A stretch of DNA of 28,302 nt from Lysobacterales bacterium CG_4_10_14_3_um_filter_64_11 (lineage in GTDB: Bacteria; Pseudomonadota; Gammaproteobacteria; Xanthomonadales; Xanthomonadaceae): assembly GCA_002782905.1 (NCBI GenBank), contig PFJA01000018.1, positions 1-28,302 on the forward strand, written 5' to 3'. The translations under genes and the position numbers were made by a program. The notes beneath the pieces were generated by a model. That model searched no databases, was not told the origin of the DNA, and worked only from the letters and a program-made list of their open reading frames with translations. This document shows, in pieces, positions 1 to 7,309 of this stretch (position 1 is the first letter of the stretch; each line of letters begins with the position of its first letter).

Positions 1-30
1 CCACAACACCAAAACACCACAGCCAACCGT

Positions 31-207
31 GTAGCCCGGGTTGAGGCGAAGCCGAAACCCGGGGCGCATCGCGCCCGAAACCCGGGGCGCATCGCGCCCG
101 AAACCCGGGACCCCGCGCCCGTTCACCGCGACCGCCGAAACCGCGGCGCATGGCGCCGCGTAACCCGGCGCATGGCGCCGCGTAACCCGGGGGCATCGCG
201 CGGCGAA
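31..207. repeat. REP-like dyad and two tandem repeat families
   Basis: This non-coding stretch lies downstream of trxC. It opens with a dyad of the type GTAGCCCGGGTT...AAACCCGGG (31-63). A 23-bp unit starting CGAAACCCGGGG follows, present as 53-75 and 76-98 with a truncated third copy from 99. A second family, a 22-bp unit starting CGGCGCATGGCG, occupies 144-165 and 166-187 with a degenerate copy after it. The units are themselves rich in short palindromes. This is typical of REP-like intergenic elements. No open reading frame or T-tract terminator is convincing here. Whether it also stops trxC transcription cannot be told. Confidence 0.7.
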
Positions 208-227
208 CCCACCGTAACCTGAGGTCT

Positions 228-671
228 TCAGTTCAACGCCTGATGCAGCCATTGCAGCAACTGCGGCATCGGCAGCGCGCCGGACATGCGATTCAATTCA
301 ACGCCATCGCGAAACACGATCAGGGTGGGGATGGAGCGGATGCCCAGTTGCTGCGCCAGTGCCGGCTGCGCTTCGGTGTTGAGCTTGCACAGGCGCAGGC
401 CCGGTTCCAGGCGCTGTGCCGCTTGCTCGAACACCGGCGCGAACTGCCGGCATGGGCCGCACCATGGCGCCCAGCAATCGAGCAGCACCGGTACGGCGGT
501 ATGGGCAATCACCCGCGGGAAGGCGGCCTGATCGAGTTCCATCGGCACGCCGGCGAACAGCGGCTTGTTGCAACGGCCACAGCGCGGTGCCTCGGCGAGC
601 CGTGCCGCAGGCACACGGTTCACCGCCAGACAGTGCGGACAGGTGATTTCAATGGCTTCTGGCGTGGCCAT
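228..671 (-). CDS. trxC: Thioredoxin 2 (TrxC), zinc-binding
   Basis: This is a cytoplasmic thiol-disulfide reductase of the thioredoxin-2 type, 147 residues, close to the family's usual length of about 140. An N-terminal zinc ribbon is visible as two CxxC pairs (C11/C14 and C31/C34). It is followed by a thioredoxin fold with active site WCGPC (C71/C74) and the conserved cis-proline region SIPTLIVF. The frame stays open further upstream, but the ATG at 671 places the zinc motif at the normal distance from the N-terminus. The upstream stretch also overlaps phaZ and reads as low-complexity, so 671 is preferred. The gene starts 7 bp after the phaZ stop on the same strand, so the two are probably co-transcribed. 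In other bacteria TrxC is linked to oxidative stress; no regulatory site was identified here. Confidence 0.95.
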   Translation of the reverse strand: MATPEAIEITCPHCLAVNRVPAARLAEAPRCGRCNKPLFAGVPMELDQAAFPRVIAHTAVPVLLDCWAPWCGPCRQFAPVFEQAAQRLEPGLRLCKLNTEAQPALAQQLGIRSIPTLIVFRDGVELNRMSGALPMPQLLQWLHQALN

Positions 672-678
672 GATCCGA

Positions 679-1917
679 TCAATGGCCGCGGATAAAGGCG
701 CTGACCTGCGGGTACACCTTCTCACGCCAGCGGCGGCCGCTGAAGATGCCATAGTGACCCGCGCCGTTGACCTGGAAATGCTGTCTGGCCTGCGCGGGCA
801 GCCCAGAGCACAAGCGGTGCGCCGCCTGGGTCTGGCCGAGTCCGGAAATGTCGTCCAGTTCGCCCTCGATGGTCAGCAGGGCAGTGCGGGTGATGGCTGC
901 CGGATCGACGCGCTCGCCGGCGACATCCCATTCCCCGCGCGGCAGCAGATGCTGCTGAAACACGATGCGGATGGTATCGAGGTAATACTCGGCGGGCATG
1001 TCGAGCACCGCGTTGTATTCGTCGTAGAAGCGGCGGTGCGTGTCGGCATCCTCGAGATCACCACGCACCAGGTCGCGATAAAAATCCCAGTGCGATTCAA
1101 AGTGCCGGTTCGGGTTCATCGCCACAAAGCCCATGTGCTGCAGGAAACCCGGGTACACCAGCCGGCCATTGCCGGGATAGGTGTGCGGCACCGGGAAGAT
1201 CACGTTGTTCTGGAACCAGCGCAGCGGTTTGGTGGTGGCCAGATTATCGACCTGCGTTGGGCTCTCACGGGCATCGATCGGGCCACCCATCAGGGTCATG
1301 GTGCGGGGCGTTGGTTCGCCGTTGGCGGCCATCAGCGAAATGGCCGCCAACACCGGCACCGTCGGTTGGCACACCGAGATCACATGCAGATTGCTGGCGC
1401 CGATATGGCGGATGAAATCACGGATGTAGCCGACGTAGTCGTCGAGCGTGAAGCCACCCTCCGACAGCGGCACCATGCGCGCATCTACCCAATCGGTGAT
1501 GTACACCTTGTGCTCGGCGAGCAGGGTGCGCACGGTGTCGCGCAGCAAGGTCGAGTGATGCCCCGACAGCGGCGCAACCAGCAGCACGATTGGGTCGTCT
1601 TTCAGGTCCTCGATGGTATGTGGGTCATCGCTGAACCGCTTGAAACGCACCAGATTGCAGAACGGACGGTGCACAGCCTGCACCTCGACGATCGGCACCG
1701 GGTGCCCGTGTGCGGTTATCGAGCGGATGCCGAACTCGGGCTTTTCGTACTCCTTGCCAACGCGGTGCAGCAATTCACAACCCGCCGCCATGCGCTGTGC
1801 CCCTGGCCAGTAAGACCACCAGCCACCCGGTGTGCTCAACACCTTGGCGTTGGCGTGCGACAAATGTGCCAACGGGGTAAGCCAGGAACGGTACAACTCG
1901 TGCGCGTGATACAACAT
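679..1917 (-). CDS. phaZ: Intracellular polyhydroxybutyrate depolymerase
   Basis: This is a PhaZ-type intracellular PHB depolymerase of 412 residues that mobilises storage granules. It belongs to the alpha/beta-hydrolase group with a cysteine nucleophile. Cys183 sits in SVCQPTVP, an aspartate pair at 355-356 in GELDDISG, and His388 in GAGHYGIFSG. These positions coincide with the catalytic triad known for the Ralstonia eutropha enzyme (C183, D355, H388), so the protein should be active. The ATG at 1917 has a GGAGG ribosome-binding site 4 bp upstream (1922-1926). The gene is divergent from gspG and directly precedes trxC. phaB and phaR lie about 12 kb away in the window, so the PHB functions are split over at least two loci here. 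Confidence 0.95.
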   Translation of the reverse strand: MLYHAHELYRSWLTPLAHLSHANAKVLSTPGGWWSYWPGAQRMAAGCELLHRVGKEYEKPEFGIRSITAHGHPVPIVEVQAVHRPFCNLVRFKRFSDDPHTIEDLKDDPIVLLVAPLSGHHSTLLRDTVRTLLAEHKVYITDWVDARMVPLSEGGFTLDDYVGYIRDFIRHIGASNLHVISVCQPTVPVLAAISLMAANGEPTPRTMTLMGGPIDARESPTQVDNLATTKPLRWFQNNVIFPVPHTYPGNGRLVYPGFLQHMGFVAMNPNRHFESHWDFYRDLVRGDLEDADTHRRFYDEYNAVLDMPAEYYLDTIRIVFQQHLLPRGEWDVAGERVDPAAITRTALLTIEGELDDISGLGQTQAAHRLCSGLPAQARQHFQVNGAGHYGIFSGRRWREKVYPQVSAFIRGH

Positions 1918-2133
1918 GAAACCTCCAGACCAACCGATGCCAGCAAATGCTGCATTGCCGCATGATAGCGCGTGTGCGACCGCGATGCCGATAGCAGGGT
2001 CACACCCTGGTCAGAGCTGGCATTGAATGCGCGCCAAACCGCTGTGCCGGCTTTGCTCGCACTGCCTCGCGCTAGCGATTATCCTAGTGCTCTCGCATGC
2101 GCCGGTGTGCGTGTCGTTTTGAGGAAATCGTTC

Positions 2134-2589
2134 ATGATTCATCATCGTCGTGCATCACGGCCGCGCCGTCAGGCCGGCTTCACTCTGCTGGAAATGATCG
2201 TGGTGCTGGTCATTATTGGCCTGATCATGGGTCTGGTCGGGCCGCGCCTGTTTGCGCAGGCGGACAAGGCCAAGGTGCAGACCGCGCAGACCCAGATCAA
2301 GATGCTGCGTGGTGCGTTGCAGACCATGCGCATGGATGTCAGCCGTTTTCCGAGCGAGCAGGAAGGCTTGGCGACGCTGATGCGTGCGCCGGCCGATGAG
2401 CGGGTGGCGCGGGCCTGGGCCGGCCCGTATCTGGATGAAGGGGTGCCGCTCGATCCGTGGAACAACCCGTACCAATATGCACCGATTGCCAGTGGCGATC
2501 AGGCCATCACCCTGTATTCGTTCGGTGCTGATGGCAAACCCGGTGGCGAGGGTTACGACGCTGATGTCGGCTACCTTCCGGCGCAATAA
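2134..2589 (+). CDS. gspG: T2SS major pseudopilin GspG
   Basis: This is the major pseudopilin of the type II secretion system, 151 residues, which forms the periplasmic pseudopilus. A short basic leader (RRQAG) precedes the prepilin peptidase site, followed by FTLLEMIVVLVIIG with the conserved Glu at +5 and a hydrophobic helix. The C-terminal region carries the GspG signature SFGADGKPGGEGYDADV, whose acidic residues bind calcium in characterised homologues. The frame is open from 1972, but the ATG at 2134 has a GAGGA site 8 bp upstream (2121-2125) and gives a normal-length leader. It is the first gene of the operon. gspE and gspF, which precede gspG in the Xanthomonas xps cluster, are absent. 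The divergent phaZ occupies that position instead. Confidence 0.96.
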   Translation: MIHHRRASRPRRQAGFTLLEMIVVLVIIGLIMGLVGPRLFAQADKAKVQTAQTQIKMLRGALQTMRMDVSRFPSEQEGLATLMRAPADERVARAWAGPYLDEGVPLDPWNNPYQYAPIASGDQAITLYSFGADGKPGGEGYDADVGYLPAQ

Positions 2590-3001
2590 CCCGGGCCTCA
2601 CCGGCGGGCAGGGCTTTACCTTGCTCGAACTGGTGGTGGTGCTGTCGATCATCGGCCTGGTAACGGCCATTGCTGCACCGTCGGTGTTCAACACCATCGG
2701 CAGTTGGCAACGACAGGCGCAGATCGATGCACTGGTGGATCAGTTGCGTGGTTTGCCGGCGCGCGCCCGCAGTACCGGCAAGCGGCTGCTGATCGATGAC
2801 GACGCGTTGCGCGCGGCCGATGCGCCATTGCGTCTGGCCGAGGGCTGGTCGATCACGGTGCCGACGCCGTGGCAGGTCAATGCCAATGGCGTGTGCCACG
2901 GCGGCCAGGTGGTTGCCAGTGATGGTGTGCGCACGCTGGCGATCGAGGCGCAGTCGCCGTTTTGCGAGCCGCGATGGGTGGCTCAGGACAGTGACGAATG
3001 A
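2564..3001 (+). CDS. gspH: T2SS minor pseudopilin GspH
   Basis: This is a minor pseudopilin of 145 residues. The prepilin signal is GGQG followed by FTLLELVVVLSIIGLVTAI, with Glu at +5. The rest matches the GspH/FimT size class and includes a CHGGQVVASDG segment near residues 110-120. The ATG at 2564 lies inside the end of gspG (26-bp overlap), which implies translational coupling. An earlier start in the same frame would only read the gspG sequence out of frame. It is followed by gspI with a 4-bp ATGA overlap. The GspH assignment rests on the pseudopilin signal plus position (G-H-I-J); sequence conservation outside the helix is low in this family. Confidence 0.88.
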   Translation: MSATFRRNNPGLTGGQGFTLLELVVVLSIIGLVTAIAAPSVFNTIGSWQRQAQIDALVDQLRGLPARARSTGKRLLIDDDALRAADAPLRLAEGWSITVPTPWQVNANGVCHGGQVVASDGVRTLAIEAQSPFCEPRWVAQDSDE

Positions 3002-3411
3002 TCCGGCCGGCGCGCGGTTTCACCTTGCTAGAAGCGATTGTCGCGTTGGTGATTTTTGCCATGGGCGCGTTCGCGCTTTACGGTTGGCTGAGCACCAACC
3101 TGATTACCCTGGAGCGCGCGCGGGTGGGCAGCGATGCGCTGGTGGCCAAGCAATCGGCGCTGGAATTGCTGCGCGATGTCAATCCGATGCTCGATCCGCG
3201 TGGCGAGCGCGAAGCTGGTGCGTTGCGGGTGCAGTGGACGGCGCAGCTGGTGCAGCCTGCCAAGCGTGGCAGCTTTCAGATCGGCAGCCGCAGCGGCTAT
3301 GAGGTGGGGCTGTACCAGGTGCAGGTTGAGGTGCGCGAGGGCACGCGCGAGGTTGGGCAATTCTCGATTCGCCAGCTCGGCTATCGGCTGGTGGGCCGCG
3401 CTGGGGGATGA
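2998..3411 (+). CDS. gspI: T2SS minor pseudopilin GspI
   Basis: This is a minor pseudopilin of 137 residues with a very short leader (MIRPARG) before FTLLEAIVALVIFAMGAFALY, which carries Glu at +5. GspI, GspJ and GspK form the pseudopilus tip complex in studied systems. The ATG at 2998 overlaps the gspH stop in an ATGA arrangement. The stop at 3409-3411 directly abuts the gspJ start. The sequence LERARVGSDALVAKQSALELL after the membrane helix is typical of GspI. The call is well supported by the helix and gene order. Confidence 0.9.
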   Translation: MIRPARGFTLLEAIVALVIFAMGAFALYGWLSTNLITLERARVGSDALVAKQSALELLRDVNPMLDPRGEREAGALRVQWTAQLVQPAKRGSFQIGSRSGYEVGLYQVQVEVREGTREVGQFSIRQLGYRLVGRAGG

Positions 3412-4026
3412 ATGAAGCGTTCCGTGTCGTGCCACACGCATGCACCGCGCAGCGGTTTCACCTTGATGGAAACCCTGGTGATGCTGGTGCTGCTGTCGTT
3501 TTCAGTACTGTTGATGTTCCAGATGCTGGGCAGCTACCGGATTGCCCACGAACGCGTGGCTGCGCAGTCCGAGCGGATCAGCAAGGCAGCCCTGGTTCAT
3601 GCCTGGCTGGCGGAAACACTGGCCGGCCAGTTCGCGCTCAAGGACACGCCGTTGCGTGGCGATGATTTGAGTGTTGCCGGGGTCACGCTGAACCCGCTGT
3701 ACGCAAGCCCGGGTGCGCCCACCCCGTTCACCTGGCGGCTGGACTTCACCGCTCGCGACGGCTGGCAGGTGAGCTACCGCGAATACGACAAGACGTGGTG
3801 GAGCGCCGCGTTTCCCGATCTGGTCGAGCCACATTTCATCTATTTCGACGCGCAGGGCAAGGTGCAGGATCGCTGGCCGCCAGCGCTGGGCTTGCAGGTG
3901 GAATTGCCGCGCGCGGTCGCCTTGGTCGATGCCGCGCCCGCAGACGCCATCGGCCGGGTGAATTATGTTGCCGTGCATGGCCCGAACAAGGAACAGCTGG
4001 CATTCTTTCAACCGGAGCAGGATTGA
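3412..4026 (+). CDS. gspJ: T2SS minor pseudopilin GspJ
   Basis: This is a minor pseudopilin of 204 residues. The leader ends in RSG and is followed by FTLMETLVMLVLLSFSVLLM, with Glu at +5. The long C-terminal domain includes WQVSYREYDKTWWSAAFPDL. The ATG at 3412 follows the gspI stop with no gap. An ATG at 3408 is in another frame and yields an unrelated peptide. The stop abuts the gspK start (4027). Length and position in the operon fit GspJ, which joins GspI and GspK at the pseudopilus tip. Confidence 0.9.
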   Translation: MKRSVSCHTHAPRSGFTLMETLVMLVLLSFSVLLMFQMLGSYRIAHERVAAQSERISKAALVHAWLAETLAGQFALKDTPLRGDDLSVAGVTLNPLYASPGAPTPFTWRLDFTARDGWQVSYREYDKTWWSAAFPDLVEPHFIYFDAQGKVQDRWPPALGLQVELPRAVALVDAAPADAIGRVNYVAVHGPNKEQLAFFQPEQD

Positions 4027-5118
4027 ATGCGCGGCGTTTCCGGTCCGCGCCGGCACGGCTTCATCCTGATCATGGTGTTGGCGATGCTGGTGGTGCTGGC
4101 GTTGCTGGCCAGCTCGGTTGCCGTGATCAGCGAACGCGTGCGCGACGAGCAGATCGACCGCCAGCGGCAGTTTCAGGATGCGCTCGACATGGCCAGCACC
4201 GCGGCCACCCTCGGCTATCTGTTGACCAGCCAGCGGATGACGTTCGCTGGCCTCACCATCGATGACCAGATCGTGCGCACCGCCGATGAGGAGGCGATGG
4301 CCGGCGATGACACCAGCAAATTTTCACTGCTGCCGGTGGGCAACGAGATCCGGCTCGATGGCACCGCGTATCAGGGTATTGGGCGGATTTCGTTTGCAGT
4401 GCAGGATGATCGTGGCCTGCTCGGCGTCAACTGGGCCTCGCCCGCGTGGATCGCGCGGGTTTTCGACAATGCCGGGGTGCCGCCGCAAGCTCGCGTGGCG
4501 CTGGCCGAGCGCCTGCTCGATTATCAGGATGCCGACGACCTGTATCGCATCAACAGTGGCGAGCGCGATGCCTACCTCAAGGCGGGACGGCCGCCGCCGA
4601 GCAATCGCGCGTTGGCGACACCGCTGGAGTTGCGCCGGGTCATGGGCTGGGACGAAGCATTGGCAGCGTTCGACGATCTGGCGATCATCGACACCTTTAC
4701 CGTTGAGCGCTCGCCGAGCATCAATGTAAACACCGCGCCGCTGCGGGTGTTGCGCACGCTGACCGGCGTCGATGAGGCGTCGGCGCAGCGTATCATCGCG
4801 TTGCGTACGGTGGCGGCGTTGCTGAATATTTCGGCATTGGGGCAGATTCTGGGTACCATGCCGCCGGAGAGCGAGGATTTGTTCCTGTACCCGGGCAGCA
4901 CTGGCGTGATCAAGCTGTGGTCCGCCGCTGGCGGTACCGTACGGGTGCTGCACTGGACGCTCACGGCATTGGATGATGGCTCACAACCCTGGCATATAGG
5001 CCAACCCTGGCACATCGATTATGAGTTCACCCTCCCCCAATCGCAGCACGCGGATCAGCCAGTGGCGCGCCCAACTCAGGCAGCGGTTTTCGCCGAGTCG
5101 GTACCTGCGCCGCAGTGA
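4027..5118 (+). CDS. gspK: T2SS minor pseudopilin GspK
   Basis: This is the large tip pseudopilin, 363 residues. The leader RRHG is followed by FILIMVLAMLVVLALLASSVAVI; Glu at +5 is absent, which is characteristic of GspK. The central region carries DDRGLLGVNWAS and LLDYQDADDLYRINSGE, and the helix-hairpin-helix-like part SINVNTAPLRVLRTLTGV is typical of the family. The C-terminus contains an 18-bp tandem duplication encoding QPWHIG then QPWHID (4984-5019). Its last 98 bp overlap the next gene in another frame, which is unusually long for this operon. Confidence 0.92.
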   Translation: MRGVSGPRRHGFILIMVLAMLVVLALLASSVAVISERVRDEQIDRQRQFQDALDMASTAATLGYLLTSQRMTFAGLTIDDQIVRTADEEAMAGDDTSKFSLLPVGNEIRLDGTAYQGIGRISFAVQDDRGLLGVNWASPAWIARVFDNAGVPPQARVALAERLLDYQDADDLYRINSGERDAYLKAGRPPPSNRALATPLELRRVMGWDEALAAFDDLAIIDTFTVERSPSINVNTAPLRVLRTLTGVDEASAQRIIALRTVAALLNISALGQILGTMPPESEDLFLYPGSTGVIKLWSAAGGTVRVLHWTLTALDDGSQPWHIGQPWHIDYEFTLPQSQHADQPVARPTQAAVFAESVPAPQ

Positions 5119-6139
5119 TGGTTTGCGTCTGCTCGCGCTCGGCGGTGCCGGCAGCGAATGGCTGATGGCGCGGGGCCGTTGCGCCTACACCGTGCTCGAC
5201 GCCAGTTCGGTGCCAGCGGCCAAACGGCGCGCTTTTGCCAGCATGGCGGTGAATCGCTGGGCACCGTTTGCCGACCCGCAAGCGCACGTCCAGTGGGTCG
5301 GCGACAGTGCCATGGTCTGGGCCTGGTCGCAGCGTGACGCGCAAGCCGTGCTGGAGCACGAGTCCGGCGAGGTGCCGCGGCGGATCGTGCCCGAATCGCT
5401 GTTCGTCGGTGCCACACTGGCCGATGATGCCGTGCTGGTTGCGCTCGATGAGGGGTTCGAGGGCCGCGTCTGGCGACGCCATCTGCTGATCGCCAGTGCC
5501 TGGTGGCCCGCTGCGCCGAGCCTGGCGCAATGGAATCTGTTTTTGCGCGGTGCCGGCCGGATGCCGGTCAGCACGGTTGCGCTGGCGCAATCCGCGGGAT
5601 TTGCCGATGCGCCGTGGCACGTGGTGCAGGGCGCCAGTTTGCAGGATATGTGGGGCCGCTATCGCGGCCTTGCGCTGCGCGTCGGTGTGGCGGTGCTGCT
5701 GGCGGTGCTGTGTTACCCGCTGGCCGGGATCGTGCGTCTGGCGATCGCGCAGGCGGGCGTCGAGCGCCAGATCGCGTCGCAGGATGACACCGTGCAGGCG
5801 ATTTTGTCGGCCCGCGATCAGGCCGAGCGCGATCTGCAAGCCGCGCAGGCCCTGTTGGCGCTGCGTCCGCCGCAGGGCCAGGTTGATCTGTTCGCGCACG
5901 CCATTGCCGCCATCCCCGGCAATGGCTGGACGATACTGGAATGGCGCATGCTCAACCGCGATACGCTGGAAGTGTTGCTGAACATGCCGCGCCCCGACCC
6001 GCGTGCGCTGGTGGTGGCGTGGGAGGCGTCAGGGTTCTTCGCCGATGTGACCGCGGAACTGGGCCGTGGCGCCGATGAGGTGATCATTCGCGCGCGCATC
6101 CTGCCGCGGCGCGATGGCGAAGCCGGGGTGGCGCCATGA
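5021..6139 (+). CDS. gspL: T2SS inner-membrane platform protein GspL (XpsL-like)
   Basis: This 372-residue protein fills the GspL slot. It has a cytoplasmic domain (about 1-215) that in homologues binds the GspE ATPase, one transmembrane helix at about 219-240 (RVGVAVLLAVLCYPLAGIV), a coiled-coil-like stretch around 245-290 (QASQ- and AEQ-rich), and a small periplasmic ferredoxin-like domain ending near 365. Sequence conservation is weak, as is usual for GspL, so the assignment leans on topology and gene order. The ATG at 5021 lies 98 bp inside gspK and lacks a clear ribosome-binding site. A TTG at 5123, just after the gspK stop, is an alternative start that would remove the basic N-terminal segment. 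The stop overlaps gspM by 4 bp. Confidence 0.85.
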   Translation: MSSPSPNRSTRISQWRAQLRQRFSPSRYLRRSDGLRLLALGGAGSEWLMARGRCAYTVLDASSVPAAKRRAFASMAVNRWAPFADPQAHVQWVGDSAMVWAWSQRDAQAVLEHESGEVPRRIVPESLFVGATLADDAVLVALDEGFEGRVWRRHLLIASAWWPAAPSLAQWNLFLRGAGRMPVSTVALAQSAGFADAPWHVVQGASLQDMWGRYRGLALRVGVAVLLAVLCYPLAGIVRLAIAQAGVERQIASQDDTVQAILSARDQAERDLQAAQALLALRPPQGQVDLFAHAIAAIPGNGWTILEWRMLNRDTLEVLLNMPRPDPRALVVAWEASGFFADVTAELGRGADEVIIRARILPRRDGEAGVAP

Positions 6140-6726
6140 GCGCTGCATGGCAGTCGCTGCTGGCGCAGGCACGCGCCGAGTTCCATGCCAATGCGCGGCT
6201 GCGTTGGGGCGGGCTGCTGATTGTCGTCATCCTGCTGGTCTATCTGTTGCTGGTGCTGTCCGATGTGCGCGCACAGATGCAGCGCGAGTACGTGCAGCAG
6301 GTGCAGCGGCTGCAAAAGATCAGCTCGCTGGCCGGTCAGGATGAATGGTTGCAGCGTGCCGAGCGCGCACGCGTGCTGCGCGATGGCTTGCAGGCGCAGT
6401 TGCCAACGGTGGCGACCCTCGGCCTGGCGCAGGCCAGCGTGCAAAGCTTTGCCCGCGACCTGATCGCCAGCAGTGGTAAACCGCTGCGCGTGCAGTCGGA
6501 AACGGCGACTGAGGTCGGACGCGGCTCGGGTATCTGGCGGGTGCCGGTGGTGATCAGCGGCGCACTGGCGCCCGATGCGGCCGTGCAACTGATCCGACGC
6601 ATCGAGATGCAGCCCAATCTGATTGTCATCGAGCAGGCGATGGTGCTCAACCGCAATAACGGCATGGTGGCGTTGACGGTGGCCGGGTTTTTTCGTGTCG
6701 AGGAAGCTGCCAATGCGCCTGGTTGA
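6136..6726 (+). CDS. gspM: T2SS inner-membrane platform protein GspM
   Basis: This is a 196-residue bitopic membrane protein with a short cytoplasmic N-terminus, one transmembrane helix at about 25-45 (GGLLIVVILLVYLLLVL), and a coiled-coil-like region at 46-95. A periplasmic domain follows, ending in LNRNNGMVALTVAGFFRV, which resembles the GspM/PilO-type ferredoxin-like fold. GspM pairs with GspL in the inner-membrane platform. The ATG overlaps the gspL stop (ATGA). The call is supported by topology and position between gspL and the XpsN-like gene. Confidence 0.87.
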   Translation: MSAAWQSLLAQARAEFHANARLRWGGLLIVVILLVYLLLVLSDVRAQMQREYVQQVQRLQKISSLAGQDEWLQRAERARVLRDGLQAQLPTVATLGLAQASVQSFARDLIASSGKPLRVQSETATEVGRGSGIWRVPVVISGALAPDAAVQLIRRIEMQPNLIVIEQAMVLNRNNGMVALTVAGFFRVEEAANAPG

Positions 6727-7258
6727 ATCGCTGCGTGCGCGACCATTGCTGGCGATGGCGTTGCTGGGCATCGTCATCGGCAGCGGCCTTGGCGTGCTGC
6801 ACCCGATTGCGCCGAGCCTGGCGCAGCGTGATGGCAACGAATTGGCGTGGCAATTGCCGCCGCCCAGCGTGGTGCCACGCTTTGACGACAAGCAGTTTGC
6901 CGCGGTCAGCAGCCGGCGCATCTGGGGTGCAGTGGCGGCGGGGTCGGCAACCGGTGGCAATGGCGCGGACGGAAAACCCAAGCCGCAATGGCGTTTGACC
7001 GGTATCATTCTGCAACCGGTGCCGATGGCGCTGGTGTTGGCCGATGGCTCGACAGCAGTGGCGCGTGTCGCGGTCGGCGAGGCATTGCCCGATGGCGACC
7101 GGCTGCTCGCGGTAGCCGCGACCGGTATTACCTATCAGCACGACGGCTGCACGCAGGAGCTTGGCCTGTATCGCGATCCGACGGCGCAGCCCGAAGCGGA
7201 CTGCGCAACGCAATCGGACGCGCCGATGCCGGAAGCCAACAACGCTGAGGCGCACTGA
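6713..7258 (+). CDS. T2SS protein N (XpsN-like, GspC-type linker)
   Basis: This 181-residue protein has a single N-terminal transmembrane helix (about 12-32, LLAMALLGIVIGSGLGVL) and a periplasmic domain. That domain includes WRLTGIILQPVPMALVLADG followed by a valine-rich strand segment, reminiscent of the homology region of GspC/PilP proteins that contacts the secretin. There is no PDZ domain. Its place between gspM and gspD matches xpsN of Xanthomonas, which fills the GspC role there; the functional equivalence here is inference. The ATG at 6713 is chosen because AGGAAG lies at 6701-6706. A GTG at 6695 in the same frame is less likely. It overlaps gspM by 14 bp. Confidence 0.82.
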   Translation: MRLVESLRARPLLAMALLGIVIGSGLGVLHPIAPSLAQRDGNELAWQLPPPSVVPRFDDKQFAAVSSRRIWGAVAAGSATGGNGADGKPKPQWRLTGIILQPVPMALVLADGSTAVARVAVGEALPDGDRLLAVAATGITYQHDGCTQELGLYRDPTAQPEADCATQSDAPMPEANNAEAH

Positions 7259-7309
7259 GGTGATGGATTCAACCATGAATGGGTTGCCAGCAAACACGAT
7301 GAGTATCGA

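Noticed and set aside
565..1965. Long plus-strand open frame (466 codons) opposite phaZ
   Set aside because: It is the antisense shadow of phaZ in GC-rich DNA; the translation is His/Arg-rich with no recognisable domain, while the minus strand has a full catalytic triad.
2053..2085. Sigma70 promoter for the gsp operon
   Set aside because: TTGCTC and TATCCT are present but 21 bp apart, too far for a standard promoter.
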